Assembly (NCBI GenBank): GCA_019745415.1
Contig: JAIETF010000011.1
Span: 22,794-86,793 of the forward strand
Reading direction: 5' to 3'
DNA length: 64,000 bases
Source of the DNA: Candidatus Obscuribacterales bacterium
GTDB taxonomy: Bacteria > Cyanobacteriota > Vampirovibrionia > Obscuribacterales > Obscuribacteraceae
Numbering within the stretch: position 1 is the first letter of the stretch; every line of letters starts with the position of its first letter. Below, one piece after another: positions 52,590 to 61,859 of the stretch. The notes beneath the pieces are model-generated. The model was given only the letters and a program-made list of their open reading frames with translations. It made no database searches and was not told the origin of the DNA. A program made the translations under genes and the position numbers.

Positions 52590-52716
52590 GCAAAGCCCTG
52601 ATCAAACACTGATCAGGGCCCTGTTCAAGTTGCCGCGCCAAGCTGTGAGGCGGGCGCTAAGCTGCGCTGCGAACCAAGCAGCGAGTGATGAATAAAAACG
52701 ACTATCCAATACTTCA

Positions 52717-52770
52717 GCTAGAAGCACTTCTACCCTTACGGGTGGTTGTGCTTCTAGCATCTTTTTCTTT
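52717..52770 (+). terminator. Rho-independent terminator of the MoxR-VWA operon
   Basis: GCTAGAAGCAC (52717-52727) and GTGCTTCTAGC (52748-52758) form a perfect 11-bp stem, with an inner ACCC/GGGT (52732-52735, 52740-52743) pairing, followed directly by ATCTTTTTCTTT. It lies ~130 bp past the last gene. Confidence 0.9.
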
Positions 52771-52855
52771 TGAGAGGTGATAGACGACCGGTCTATTATA
52801 ATAATGATGATATTGCTTTTGCGGCGTTTTTTGGCTTGGGCATATGGCTTTAACC

Positions 52856-53296
52856 TTAGTCGGTCATTGGCTTGATGATGAGATCTTTGGCGGTTAAGGT
52901 AACTGAGCGTGTCTTCAAGTCTGTCCCAGCGACTGAAAGCTTGAGCTGCGCATCAAAGTGCAAGTCTGCGTCATGCTTTCGAATATTGATGAAGTCTTGC
53001 TCGAAATACAATGCCTCTAGATATGCCACTCCATTGCGTGCTCGCCCTGTGAATGAGGTTGCCCAAGGCGCCTTGGTGAATTGGAAGTTGTCGAGACTGA
53101 TGCTCCACATCGAAGGAATTTCCCTAATCGTCTTTATCGACGCAGCCTTTAGATTGAGGCTAAATGCTGCAATTCTTTCACCAGGCTTGAGCTGAAGGGG
53201 CTTAGCTGATATGACCCAGTTGCTTTCTTTTTCAGCCGCCAGTGATGGAATAGCCGATAGAAGCATGACCAGCATGCATGCAAGAAAGAGTTTCAT
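52856..53296 (-). CDS. Small exported protein (146 aa)
   Basis: A 146-residue protein starting at ATG 53296 (GGAG ten bases upstream). A clear signal peptide ('MKLFLACMLVMLLSAIPSLAAEK', cleavage near residue 20) precedes a strand-rich domain ('LQLKPGERIAAFSLNLKAASIKTI', 'SISLDNFQFTKAPWATSFTGRA'). The longer frame to 53356 is not needed. No family is recognised; pattern and size suggest a periplasmic beta-sandwich protein. Confidence 0.72.
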   Translation of the reverse strand: MKLFLACMLVMLLSAIPSLAAEKESNWVISAKPLQLKPGERIAAFSLNLKAASIKTIREIPSMWSISLDNFQFTKAPWATSFTGRARNGVAYLEALYFEQDFINIRKHDADLHFDAQLKLSVAGTDLKTRSVTLTAKDLIIKPMTD

Positions 53297-53406
53297 AGCT
53301 GACGGACTCCCTAGATGTGCCTGCTGCTCAGATAAATTTACCACTGCCGAATGCATCGGTGATTATTGCTTCGGCTCACGAATTCTAAAGTGTAAGTTTG
53401 AGAAGC

Positions 53407-54258
53407 CTAGTGCTTTTCAATGACTTCGAGGAACTTAGATAGTTCTTGGTGGAATTCGCCGTTGGCGCCGTAGGCGAGGTGCTTGCCTTCGGGCAGAACT
53501 ACTAACTTTGCCAGCGGTCTGGCGTGCTTGCAAAGTTCTATTGATTCTTGCACTGGAATTTCAGTGTCGCGCAGTCCATGAAAAGCTAGTAGGGGAGGGT
53601 GTTCTGCTCTCACGAAAGCAAGATTGTCAATGTCGATCTTGCCAAACATCCAATCAGGATAAATTATGAGCCACGGCATCTTTCTCTTACCAACGCTGCT
53701 TAGTGAGCTATAGCCTGACTGAAAGATGAGCGCGTTCACCTGTCTTTGGGTGCTGAGGTAGCCACTAATCCCGGTGCCAAATGATTGACCGAAGGCAATA
53801 ATGTTTTCGGGTTCATATCCTGCGTTTTTGAGGTAATCATAAGCTGAGAGAGCGTCAACTTTCGCTCCTTCTACGCTAATTGTGCCTTCGCTTTTGCCGA
53901 AACCTCTGTAGTCGTACATAAAGACCGAGCCGAATTGGTACAGCATGCGGGCGTGGTCTAGTTCTAAATAAACATTGTTTCCTTTACCATGGCTGAGCAA
54001 GAAGACTCTTTTGCTTTTGGGATTTCTGAGGAAGAGAGCGTGAAGCTTTAGACCGTCGCTATTGAAGTAAAGTTCATCTAGCTGAGCGCCTGGCAGACTG
54101 CCTAAATAGCCGTCAGGTAACGATCTAACCTTTTTATCTGTACTGGGGAAGATAAGAAAGTTGTACAAAGGTGAGTTGAAAGGAGAGATTAGAAAATAGA
54201 GCCCAAGCAATGAGAAGAGGCTCGCTATGATTATTTTGCTTTTGGGCGAAATAGGCAC
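53407..54258 (-). CDS. Membrane-anchored alpha/beta hydrolase
   Basis: A 283-residue S33-like serine hydrolase with GTG start (GAGG just upstream). An N-terminal hydrophobic helix (~9-28) anchors it. The catalytic triad is visible: Ser in 'AFGQSFG' (GxSxG), Asp in 'HGLRDTEIP' and His in 'EGKHLAYG'; 'LLSHGKGNN' forms the oxyanion region. Related proteins hydrolyse small esters or amides; the substrate is unknown. A 27-bp gap separates it from the 54286 gene upstream on the same strand, and they may be co-transcribed. Confidence 0.88.
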   Translation of the reverse strand: MPISPKSKIIIASLFSLLGLYFLISPFNSPLYNFLIFPSTDKKVRSLPDGYLGSLPGAQLDELYFNSDGLKLHALFLRNPKSKRVFLLSHGKGNNVYLELDHARMLYQFGSVFMYDYRGFGKSEGTISVEGAKVDALSAYDYLKNAGYEPENIIAFGQSFGTGISGYLSTQRQVNALIFQSGYSSLSSVGKRKMPWLIIYPDWMFGKIDIDNLAFVRAEHPPLLAFHGLRDTEIPVQESIELCKHARPLAKLVVLPEGKHLAYGANGEFHQELSKFLEVIEKH

Positions 54259-54285
54259 ACCAACCTCATGACCGGCAAAGATTGT

Positions 54286-54750
54286 TTATTTATGCAAGCC
54301 GGCAATCAATAAGTTTATCAATTGTGCTGTCACTAAGCCTATGCCGATCAAAGCAGGACCTGCAGCCATAATTATCCAGGTAAACTTGCGCATGTTTGGT
54401 TTGGTCGCGTGAAGAAAAGCACCTATTGGGATGCCTAGCAACAGAGGAACGCCTGTGGCCATGCACAAGACCTCGACGCCGTTGCCAATTATGTTTAGCA
54501 GTGCTTCCAAGTTTGCAAGCTTATTAACGTTCGCTGGCATTTCTTCGATCGTTGCCGAGATGCCTTTTGGTTTAATCGCGCTGTTTGCATCACTCTGGTT
54601 AGCTGCTGTTTCAGCGCTTGCGAAGCCACCGGTTTGGGCTGCTGTAGTATCAGGATGCTCGCTTTGGGCTAAAGCAGGTAACGAGCAAATCAGCAGACAA
54701 ACAAGAAGTGCACCCAATAGTGAATTGCCGAGTAGTCGCATGTTTTTCAT
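54286..54750 (-). CDS. Exported membrane protein (154 aa)
   Basis: A 154-residue protein with a signal peptide ('LLGALLVCLLICSLPALAQ', cleavage near 29), a Ser/Ala/Thr-rich linker with 'IKPKGISATIEEMPAN', and two C-terminal hydrophobic helices ('LLNIIGNGVEVLCMATGVPLLLGIPIGAFL', 'FTWIIMAAGPALIGIGLVTAQLINLLIAGL'). Its role is unknown. It probably shares a transcript with the hydrolase downstream. Confidence 0.7.
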   Translation of the reverse strand: MKNMRLLGNSLLGALLVCLLICSLPALAQSEHPDTTAAQTGGFASAETAANQSDANSAIKPKGISATIEEMPANVNKLANLEALLNIIGNGVEVLCMATGVPLLLGIPIGAFLHATKPNMRKFTWIIMAAGPALIGIGLVTAQLINLLIAGLHK

Positions 54751-54963
54751 TCTTGCCTTGTCATTGGTTTTTGGGCATTCTTCTTGGGTATTGTTAAAGC
54801 AAAGTTGGACGATTTGGTCATTATAGCTTGCACGACGAAAAGCGGCGCAAGCGGCTGGCAGTTTTGGATTGATTCAGTATCATTGACTTCGATTTGGTTG
54901 AATCAAGTAGTCTTTTTATTGTTTGGTTCTGAATGGAACTCTGTTTGCATGAACCTGCGTTAT

Positions 54964-55530
54964 TCACCGGTTTTTTGGCGTGACAATCCTGATCGATGCA
55001 TCGTTGAGCGAACCAAAACTCTGCTCGAATTTTCCTTGTTCGTTGGTCTTGAAGTTACCTATGGCTTCGATTCGCTTTCCACTTTCAAACTTTTCTATGC
55101 CCTTGAAATGCGGATTCAATTCTATTTTTAGTGCCTCTCTGGTATGTCCTAGCTCATAAGATTCAAGTGTAGGGTAGAGATAGAGCAAGGCGTTAGATTC
55201 GCATCCTTTTGTTCTGCTCAGATAACCGATAACTCCGACCATTTGTCCCAGGTGGTTTTTTGGGTCTCCGTAAAGCGAGAATATCGAAATTTTGCGAACT
55301 CTGCTGTAAGGATTTCGTCCTATATCGTCCCAGATGTCTGGCTGGTGACGATATTCACTTCTGATTTGGCCAAAGTTAGCATCTTCGGCTCCTCTTATCT
55401 GCCAGGCATCGGGTGCTATCTCGGCTGATAAGCTCGCAGACCCGGTATAGGTTAGGGTGGCAAGTCCAAGCACTACGCTCAATAGTTTGCTCAAGGGTTT
55501 GATTCTCAGGCTCATGCCGTTCATCCTCAT
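54964..55530 (-). CDS. Exported hypothetical protein, paralogue of the gene upstream
   Basis: A 188-residue protein from ATG 55530 (AAGGA five bases upstream is better than for the first ATG at 55560). A signal peptide leads to a domain that shares, with the 55582 gene, 'IRGAEDANFGQIRSEYRHQPD', 'PYSRVRKISIFSLYGDPKN', 'GVIGYLSRTKG', 'YPTLESYELGHTREALKIELNPHFKGIEKFESGKRIEAIGNFK' and 'LNDASIRIVTP'. The pair arose by tandem duplication. Function unknown; the fold looks like a beta-rich periplasmic domain. Confidence 0.75.
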   Translation of the reverse strand: MRMNGMSLRIKPLSKLLSVVLGLATLTYTGSASLSAEIAPDAWQIRGAEDANFGQIRSEYRHQPDIWDDIGRNPYSRVRKISIFSLYGDPKNHLGQMVGVIGYLSRTKGCESNALLYLYPTLESYELGHTREALKIELNPHFKGIEKFESGKRIEAIGNFKTNEQGKFEQSFGSLNDASIRIVTPKNR

Positions 55531-55581
55531 TAATCCTTCCTTCGTGAAATGGGCTTGCATTTTTTTGCTATTTCTATGCTC

Positions 55582-56166
55582 TTATCGGCAATTTGACTTG
55601 ATATTTGGGTTTTTGCCTTGTTTTGAATAAGGTTTCACTATCTTTATTGAAGCGTCTTCTAGCAAGCCGACTGCTTGTTCTTTGGTTGATGCATGAATAC
55701 GCTTGAAGAAACCGATTGCCTCTATTCTATTGCCGGTTGCAAATTTTTCTATTGCCCGGAAGTGCGGATTTGGGGAAATTATCAAGCTTTCTCTTGGGTA
55801 CTTGAGTTCGAATGCTTCATGTGTTGGATAAATTTCCAGTGTTACCTTGCCATCTTTGCTTGAGGTTTTTGAAAGGTATCCGATGACGCCGATCCAACTC
55901 TCGTCAAAGGTGGATGGGGCACCGAAGAGGGTGAGCATTGAAACTGGTCTGACCTGACTATAGGGGCTACGCATAGAGTCGCCTTCAGCTTCCACGGAGG
56001 GTTGATGTTTGTATATGTCTCGAATTCCTCCGTAGTTAATTTTCTCCGCATTCTTTATTACCCAAAACTCCGGTGGTAGCGCAGCTGATGCTGCTAAGTG
56101 CGATGCGGACGTAAAGACAAAGAGACCAGCAAAATAGACGGGGATCTTTGTTTTGATGTGTTTCAA
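55582..56166 (-). CDS. Exported hypothetical protein, paralogue of the gene downstream
   Basis: A 194-residue protein with TTG start (GAGG ten bases upstream; no other start fits the signal peptide). The signal peptide 'KIPVYFAGLFVFTSASHLAASA' is followed by a domain colinear with its neighbour: 'VIKNAEKINYGGIRDIYKHQPS', 'PYSQVRPVSMLTLFGAPS', 'GVIGYLSKTS', 'YPTHEAFELKYPRESLIISPNPHFRAIEKFATGNRIEAIGFFK' and 'LEDASIKIVKP'. Conserved Trp/Phe, NPHF and RIEAIG residues mark a family that I do not recognise. The genes lie 50 bp apart in the same direction. Confidence 0.75.
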   Translation of the reverse strand: MKHIKTKIPVYFAGLFVFTSASHLAASAALPPEFWVIKNAEKINYGGIRDIYKHQPSVEAEGDSMRSPYSQVRPVSMLTLFGAPSTFDESWIGVIGYLSKTSSKDGKVTLEIYPTHEAFELKYPRESLIISPNPHFRAIEKFATGNRIEAIGFFKRIHASTKEQAVGLLEDASIKIVKPYSKQGKNPNIKSNCR

Positions 56167-56318
56167 TTTTCTTTTGCCTCTCGCTGGAAACCTTAAGCTT
56201 TTTTCTTATAGCACGGCTTCATTGAAAGAGCTACACCCACTGTTTCGTGCTTCGAGCACTATTTTGATTTTGCCGCAGGAAGTGCTCTGAGTCGAAAGCT
56301 TCCAAGTATATTCGGCGT

Positions 56319-59300
56319 TCAATGTGGAGACTTTTGAATCATCACTTTTAAACCGGGTACCCATTTCTTAGACTCGTCGGCATAGTACAGATATGCTTGG
56401 CTTGCGGTGCCTGTGTAGGTTCCTGGAACAACTGCTACGACACTTAGCGGTACTTGTTTTTTCTCTGCCGGTGCCATCGCGCGCCAGTATAGTACGATCC
56501 TTTGACCGTCGACGTCGTAGTGAGCTATGGATCCTTTCTTGACTAGTTCCTTGAGTTGAGCGTGTCTCGGCTCAATTCCACCGGGTAACTCAATGATTGC
56601 AATCGGCATTGGTAGGGTGTTCTTTGTCAGATTCTCCATTACCACCAATACTTCGCCGGCTTGTCCCTCGGTTAGATGGTCGCTAGCCAGTTTCGTAGCC
56701 ATAGAGACCTGGCAGTCTTTTGAGCTTTCGGGAAGGGTGGTACTGTAATTGATACCAATTGAGTATGGCATCTTTATTCCACCGTCAAGCGCCAGTTCAA
56801 TTGTGTGTTCACCAGGATTTAGTACTTCGTTCAGATTTGGTAGTTTGACTAAGTCGACATTTTCTTTGTCGAAGCTATGCCAATCTCCTATGGGCTTGCC
56901 ATCACAGATGAGTCTGACTTTGCCGGATTGTCTTTCGACTGTGTTCAGATTATCGTAGGCGATAATCGCTTTGAGAGCCAGTACAGTTGATTGAGTTGAG
57001 CCGAAAGCACCGTTTTTAGAAATCTCAGCCAAGTAAGAGATGCCCCTTGCCGCGTTGTCCGCGTAGGTAGGGTCTTTGAGCCAGGCTAAGGTCGCCAACG
57101 CTGTAGCTTGTACGTGCATATTGCTGTCACAATTTCCGAGGACTGTGGCTGTGGCACCGCTAACGCTGCCGTCTTGCATTTGCAGTTTTGCCAGTTTTGT
57201 TCTCAGTTTTGCTGCCAAATCTTTTTTTTGTGAATTTGCAAAAGCATTCGCCGCCAGTGCTGTTACATAGCTGTTTTGGGTACTTTCAGTATGTTCAGCG
57301 AGCGATGCCAGCTCTTGCTTAAGATCTTCCTCCGGCTGTCCTGATTCTAGTAGTGCCCAAACAATATAGGCATCGGTGGCTTCTTTGTCGGCGCTCCACA
57401 TGCCGTGCACCACAGATGTAAATCCTCCGCGGCCATCTCTTTGTTTAAGTATCCACGCTCTAGTATCTGCGATCATTCGAGCGTCTACTGGTTGTACTTG
57501 TGACATGTCGGTAAATTGCATTATGCCGTAGGCTGTTAGAGCCACATTGCCGGGATCATTTCCGTACCAGTCATAACCGCCATTGGTGCAGCGATAGGCT
57601 AGCAACTTCTTGTACGCATCCGCCAGGAGTCCTTTGGACTTTTCAATTTGGTCAAATGAGTTGCTACTGTGGCTTAGAAAATATTGTTGAGCCATCGTTA
57701 GTGGATATGAAGTCGATGAGACCTGCTCGAAGCAGCCATGCGGTTGCCGTATCAAGGCTTCTAGGGCGCTGGTCAGCTTACCGACCGGTCCTGGGTAGAC
57801 CTGTGTGGATGTCTCTATGCTATTCGGCACCATGTCTTTATCTATCGAAAAACTAGCCTTTGCGATTTTGCTCGGTTCGATAAGACCACCCTTCGCTTCT
57901 TGCTTTGGAAAACCTGTATGCTTGACCTTAATCGTTCTGGTGACAATGTCTTTGTAGTCATCAGCCACTACTTCTAGAGAAACTTTGTTCTCACCATCAT
58001 TCGCTTGGACTAAGATAGGAACAAACGTTCTCAGCCTCTCATCAGTCTTTAGACCAGATGGAACATTCAGTGGTTCCAAGAGCTTGAAGCCCTTAGGAAG
58101 TGTTGGCTCCACTTTGAGCGACTTTATAGGTTTGCCAGAGCCATTTACGAGATTAATAGGCATTAGCACTGTGTCGCCTATTGTTACTTCTAGAGGCAAT
58201 TTCATTTCAGCATAAATTGGGCGTACTGATTCTATTTCTTTATGGTTTGCACCAAGAGCCCCTTCTGCGGTGAAACCATCGGCTGCCACTCTAAATGCCG
58301 TTACACTATCATTTAATTCGAACTCAGCTGTGGCTTCACCAGTTTCGGCATCTGTGTTCAGAGCGGCATTCCAATAAATCGTATCTGTAAATTGATTTCT
58401 TTCAGACTTTTGAATAGTCTGGCTGCCTCGGTGCGCGAATTCTCTGATGTAGATAGGTGCATTGTTGGAATCGAAATTAGTGTATCTGTATATCCATGAA
58501 CTGCCAGGTTCTGGAATCATCGGTGAGCTCTTTTGTCGCCTCTCGGTCCTACCGGTTGTGTAGTAGCGCTCATCAATAACACTTGGTTCCACCTGAAACA
58601 TGTTGAGGTCTCTTGGACCTTCTACTCGTCCATTTTCATTATTCTGTCCGTAGGGCGCGTGTTTTCTAACAAATGCCAGCGGCGCTACCGAAGAGTAACC
58701 CTGTGACTTGCTTGCCGCTGTAGGATTGTCCGGTGTGACAACTAGGTCTCTAAAATCTAGCCCATATCCCGTTGACTGGCTTGTGTCTGTTGGCAATTCA
58801 CCGAGTCTTCCTGCCAACTTCGCGGAATGCTGAAGTCTTACCTCTTCTAAACAAAGTGATGTTCTTGCCTTGTCCCCAAATTTATTCAAGAAAGATCTCA
58901 GGTCCTGAAGCGCAAAACGCCTCCATCCTTGAGTTCCTAGCAGTAAGTCTGTGGCAAGCGATGCTTTCGGATTCGCCGCATCGAAGTAAATATGTGCATC
59001 TGCTAGGTCTTGTACTTCCGGCTCAAGGAAGAACATAACAGGCAAAGCCGGTGCTTGTGCACGTTTTTCAACCAGCTGAATCGTGCTTTCGTCGGTAATA
59101 CTGATACCAAGACTGGCAGCAACAGGTTTCCCCTTCGAGTCTGTGGCTTTGAACGTTATCTTTGCTTTGTCTCCAGGAGCGTACTTCTCTTTGTCAGGTT
59201 TAATATCGATTTTGATGTTGTTTGATGGTTCTTTGAAGACTAATCGTTCTGCCAGGGGTTTATTATTACTGTCATATACTGTAACGGTCAGCACCCCGTC

Positions 59301-60722
59301 GGCGCTGCGACCAGCCGGTAGCACAACAGCTTGTGATGGGATTGTGCTTTTCCCAGAGTCCGGCGCTGTTGGCAGGAATAAATCAGTTGCTATTAGCTCT
59401 CTTTCTTTCTTTGAGAGCGTTACTCTTACAGCTCCTTCTGTAGACCCGACTTTGACAACAACGGCTTCGTTTGCCTTGTAAGTATCTTTGTCTGCTCTAA
59501 TGACTGCACCCTTCGGTTTAACTGCTGGGAGTTCATAGAGCTTCTCAAAACCTGCGGGTTTGGTAATCTTTAGGAAGTATTTTTTGTCTGATTCTGGGAC
59601 AAATTCAAAACGTCCACGCCCCTCATGTTCGGTACGGAAGCTTGCTACAGCTGTTTCGCTTCCTTCTGAGAGTATTGAGCCTTCTAGGTCGGCAGGCTTG
59701 CCATTGGTTTGCAGTGCTTGCAAATAGACTCTGTTCTTCAAGTTTGCAACAAGGTCACCGCCTTCAGGATAGATTTGTAGGTCTACAAATTTCACAAGTA
59801 TTGGAATAGTCTTGCATGCCGACTCTACGACGCCACCGTCGGCAATAGTTAACGAGAGTGTGCCGTCACCGCGTTCAATCTTTTGGGGTAAATTGAGGCT
59901 AACAGTGCATTTGCCCGCTGCATCAACGAATGATGATTCGCCTGTGATTGTCTTGCCGTCTACAATACCGCTTACTGTAACTCTGGCATCTTTGGGAAAT
60001 CCTCCTTCTGCCCTTTGCACCTCAAGTGTCGCGGTGACTTTCTCTCCCGGTCCATAGCCATCTCTGGCAAAAACAATTTGTGAATTTAGTCTAGGTGCTC
60101 TATAGGCTCGCACATCAAATTTACGAGTAGCCGATGGATAGCCGCTTGCATAAACCACAGTGGCCGTGTACTCACCGCCGGGCGCGTTAGTTGGAACAGA
60201 CCATCCGTAAGTCAAGATGCTTCCGGATATTTTGCTGGCAACGCGGGTTATAACCTCTCCTAGTGGTCCTTTGATAATTACTATTCCAGACTGAGCAAGT
60301 TGAGGTGGATTATTCATTGGTTGGTGGTCGCTGGCACGCAGCAAGACCCCTCTTAGAAAGATATTCTCTCCTTGTCGATATATCTGTTTGTCACAGCTTA
60401 AGCAGGTTAAAAACGTGTCGTTGCTGTTGGCTATTAGCGGTGCAGGTTGGATTACTTTTGGCTGTGGTTGGTTTGCAGTTGCTGCTTGCGGCTCTTTCTC
60501 GTTTGCTTTTGTTTTCTTAGAAGAGCTACTTAACAGGGGCGACGCTTTACTATTGCGCATTGCGTTTTGCGACTTTGTTTGACTTTGCTGTTGATTTATC
60601 TTTGTCGTGCTTTCTTTGTTTACAGCCCCTGCGAGACTCAAGTTTGACAAGACTAAGGCGCTAAGAAGTGGAACGAGGCGATGCCTGAGGCTATATCGAC
60701 CCTGAGAAGGCACCTGCGCCAT
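56319..60722 (-). CDS. Alpha-2-macroglobulin family protein
   Basis: A 1467-residue exported protein from ATG 60722 (GAGG eight bases upstream). A signal peptide ends near 'SLAGA'. After a Gln/Lys/Ser-rich stretch come MG domains ('LTCLSCDKQIYRQGENIFLRG', 'QIVFARDGYGPGEKV'), a bait-like region with 'PYGQNNENGRVEGPR' (~680), the ANA/A2M domain and the thioester domain with an intact 'GCFEQ' (Cys997). The terpenoid-like repeat region ('LLAYRCTNGGYDWYGND', 'ILKQRDGRGGFTSV') follows. Bacterial A2Ms trap proteases in the periplasm. No pbpC (its common partner) is adjacent. A strong hairpin lies in the 5' leader. Confidence 0.95.
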   Translation of the reverse strand: MAQVPSQGRYSLRHRLVPLLSALVLSNLSLAGAVNKESTTKINQQQSQTKSQNAMRNSKASPLLSSSSKKTKANEKEPQAATANQPQPKVIQPAPLIANSNDTFLTCLSCDKQIYRQGENIFLRGVLLRASDHQPMNNPPQLAQSGIVIIKGPLGEVITRVASKISGSILTYGWSVPTNAPGGEYTATVVYASGYPSATRKFDVRAYRAPRLNSQIVFARDGYGPGEKVTATLEVQRAEGGFPKDARVTVSGIVDGKTITGESSFVDAAGKCTVSLNLPQKIERGDGTLSLTIADGGVVESACKTIPILVKFVDLQIYPEGGDLVANLKNRVYLQALQTNGKPADLEGSILSEGSETAVASFRTEHEGRGRFEFVPESDKKYFLKITKPAGFEKLYELPAVKPKGAVIRADKDTYKANEAVVVKVGSTEGAVRVTLSKKERELIATDLFLPTAPDSGKSTIPSQAVVLPAGRSADGVLTVTVYDSNNKPLAERLVFKEPSNNIKIDIKPDKEKYAPGDKAKITFKATDSKGKPVAASLGISITDESTIQLVEKRAQAPALPVMFFLEPEVQDLADAHIYFDAANPKASLATDLLLGTQGWRRFALQDLRSFLNKFGDKARTSLCLEEVRLQHSAKLAGRLGELPTDTSQSTGYGLDFRDLVVTPDNPTAASKSQGYSSVAPLAFVRKHAPYGQNNENGRVEGPRDLNMFQVEPSVIDERYYTTGRTERRQKSSPMIPEPGSSWIYRYTNFDSNNAPIYIREFAHRGSQTIQKSERNQFTDTIYWNAALNTDAETGEATAEFELNDSVTAFRVAADGFTAEGALGANHKEIESVRPIYAEMKLPLEVTIGDTVLMPINLVNGSGKPIKSLKVEPTLPKGFKLLEPLNVPSGLKTDERLRTFVPILVQANDGENKVSLEVVADDYKDIVTRTIKVKHTGFPKQEAKGGLIEPSKIAKASFSIDKDMVPNSIETSTQVYPGPVGKLTSALEALIRQPHGCFEQVSSTSYPLTMAQQYFLSHSSNSFDQIEKSKGLLADAYKKLLAYRCTNGGYDWYGNDPGNVALTAYGIMQFTDMSQVQPVDARMIADTRAWILKQRDGRGGFTSVVHGMWSADKEATDAYIVWALLESGQPEEDLKQELASLAEHTESTQNSYVTALAANAFANSQKKDLAAKLRTKLAKLQMQDGSVSGATATVLGNCDSNMHVQATALATLAWLKDPTYADNAARGISYLAEISKNGAFGSTQSTVLALKAIIAYDNLNTVERQSGKVRLICDGKPIGDWHSFDKENVDLVKLPNLNEVLNPGEHTIELALDGGIKMPYSIGINYSTTLPESSKDCQVSMATKLASDHLTEGQAGEVLVVMENLTKNTLPMPIAIIELPGGIEPRHAQLKELVKKGSIAHYDVDGQRIVLYWRAMAPAEKKQVPLSVVAVVPGTYTGTASQAYLYYADESKKWVPGLKVMIQKSPH

Positions 60723-60750
60723 TTTGAATACCTCGTGACGAAATTTTGCA

Positions 60751-60783
60751 GGCACTAAGGTGCAGATTAGGCGCCTTAGTGCC
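60751..60783 (-). promoter_or_regulatory. Leader stem-loop before the alpha-2-macroglobulin gene
   Basis: GGCACTAAGG (60751-60760) and CCTTAGTGCC (60774-60783) pair perfectly and extend inward by one wobble and two more pairs, around AGATTAG. The stem ends ~28 bases before the ATG at 60722. It overlaps a GTG (60755) in the same frame, which it would make unlikely as a start. No U-tract follows in the gene direction, so an operator or 5' UTR stem is more likely than a terminator. Confidence 0.5.
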
Positions 60784-61166
60784 CGAACCCATGAAATTCG
60801 GAACAGTTTAACAGCTGCTTAAGCGAACAGCTAGACCCAATGATTTATTTTGTTTATCCGTAAATGGTAGTTTCCCAGATTGGTTTCTGCTGTCTTGCTT
60901 TCTGGAGTGCAATCTTTTCAATACTGAGGGATCTTGTCTTTTGCTCACTAAATTTACCAACTCAAGCATATTGATTTTCTGTGATAGCTCGATTCGCCTT
61001 TCTTCCTACTTATGAACCAGCCGAGTAAACTAAAACTCTGTCATTCTTTCCACTGTTCCTCTTTTATCACGTCGTTCAGATTACTTCTGTTTCGGTAATG
61101 TTAGAGCGCACGCCGCTGCTATAATTCCTTTTCAAATTTGCTTAGGCTGTGCGCGGAGATACCTAG
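60784..61166. other. Intergenic region between divergent genes
   Basis: About 380 bp, without a supported ORF, repeat or hairpin beyond the leader stem. It must contain promoters for both flanking genes. Confidence 0.4.
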
Positions 61167-61733
61167 ATGGCGAGTAATTCTTTTGATTCGGTCGGTGCCG
61201 ATAAAGGTTCTTCGGTTAGTCTATCCTCCGCTTCCAAAGCTTCACCTCTTTCATCGGGAGTCTCTGGTCTGTCCATGTGGGGCGGCAGTTTCCTGATGCT
61301 TTTACCCGGTGGTCTGATCGTCACATATATTGGTGAGATTATTGCTGGTACCACCAGGCACGGAGTTCCTTCGCAATTAGGTTTAATCGTCTTTCTTTCT
61401 GGTCTAGTTTTTCTCGGTTTTCGTATGGTTTCTGGTCAGCTGAAGGAGCGTAGGGCTGTGAAGGAACTACAGGAAGAGCAGGCGATTTTGAATCGTGCTA
61501 AGACTAAGTCTGGAGTTCTCACTGTGTCGGAAGCGGCTTTGGATTGTCGACTCAGTATCTTGGATGCCAAACAGGCATTCGAAAGGCTTTCTAGACTGAG
61601 CGTGTGCCAAGTGGATGTTACTGAGCTGGGTGAGCTTTGTTACCGCTTTCCTAGCTTTGAAAACCCTTCGGCACCAGCCGAGACATTGATGCCCGGCTTC
61701 AAGCTGGAAGTGACTGAGAAAGACCCGGCGTAA
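61167..61733 (+). CDS. Membrane protein with cytoplasmic winged-helix-like domain
   Basis: A 188-residue protein. A Ser-rich N-terminal ~35 residues precede two transmembrane helices ('SFLMLLPGGLIVTYIGEIIAG' and 'LGLIVFLSGLVFLGFRMV'). A charged coiled helix ('LKERRAVKELQEEQAILNRAKT') leads to a compact domain ('GVLTVSEAALDCRLSILDAKQAFERLSRLSVCQVDVTELGELCYRF') with the pattern of a winged helix. GGAG eight bases before the ATG supports the start. Function unknown; a membrane-bound regulator is a possibility. Confidence 0.78.
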   Translation: MASNSFDSVGADKGSSVSLSSASKASPLSSGVSGLSMWGGSFLMLLPGGLIVTYIGEIIAGTTRHGVPSQLGLIVFLSGLVFLGFRMVSGQLKERRAVKELQEEQAILNRAKTKSGVLTVSEAALDCRLSILDAKQAFERLSRLSVCQVDVTELGELCYRFPSFENPSAPAETLMPGFKLEVTEKDPA

Positions 61734-61859
61734 GCGGCATGAATACCTGCGATGAGCTAATACTAAACAAAAGCTAATAAAAGCCGACCGCCTCTTGGCA
61801 ACGTATTAGGATGTTCATATTCTTCACCCCCAAATAACTTAGTACCAGAGGTTCGTTTA

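Noticed and set aside
60753..60755. GTG start for the alpha-2-macroglobulin gene
   Set aside because: It lies inside a strong hairpin; the ATG at 60722 has GAGG at good spacing.
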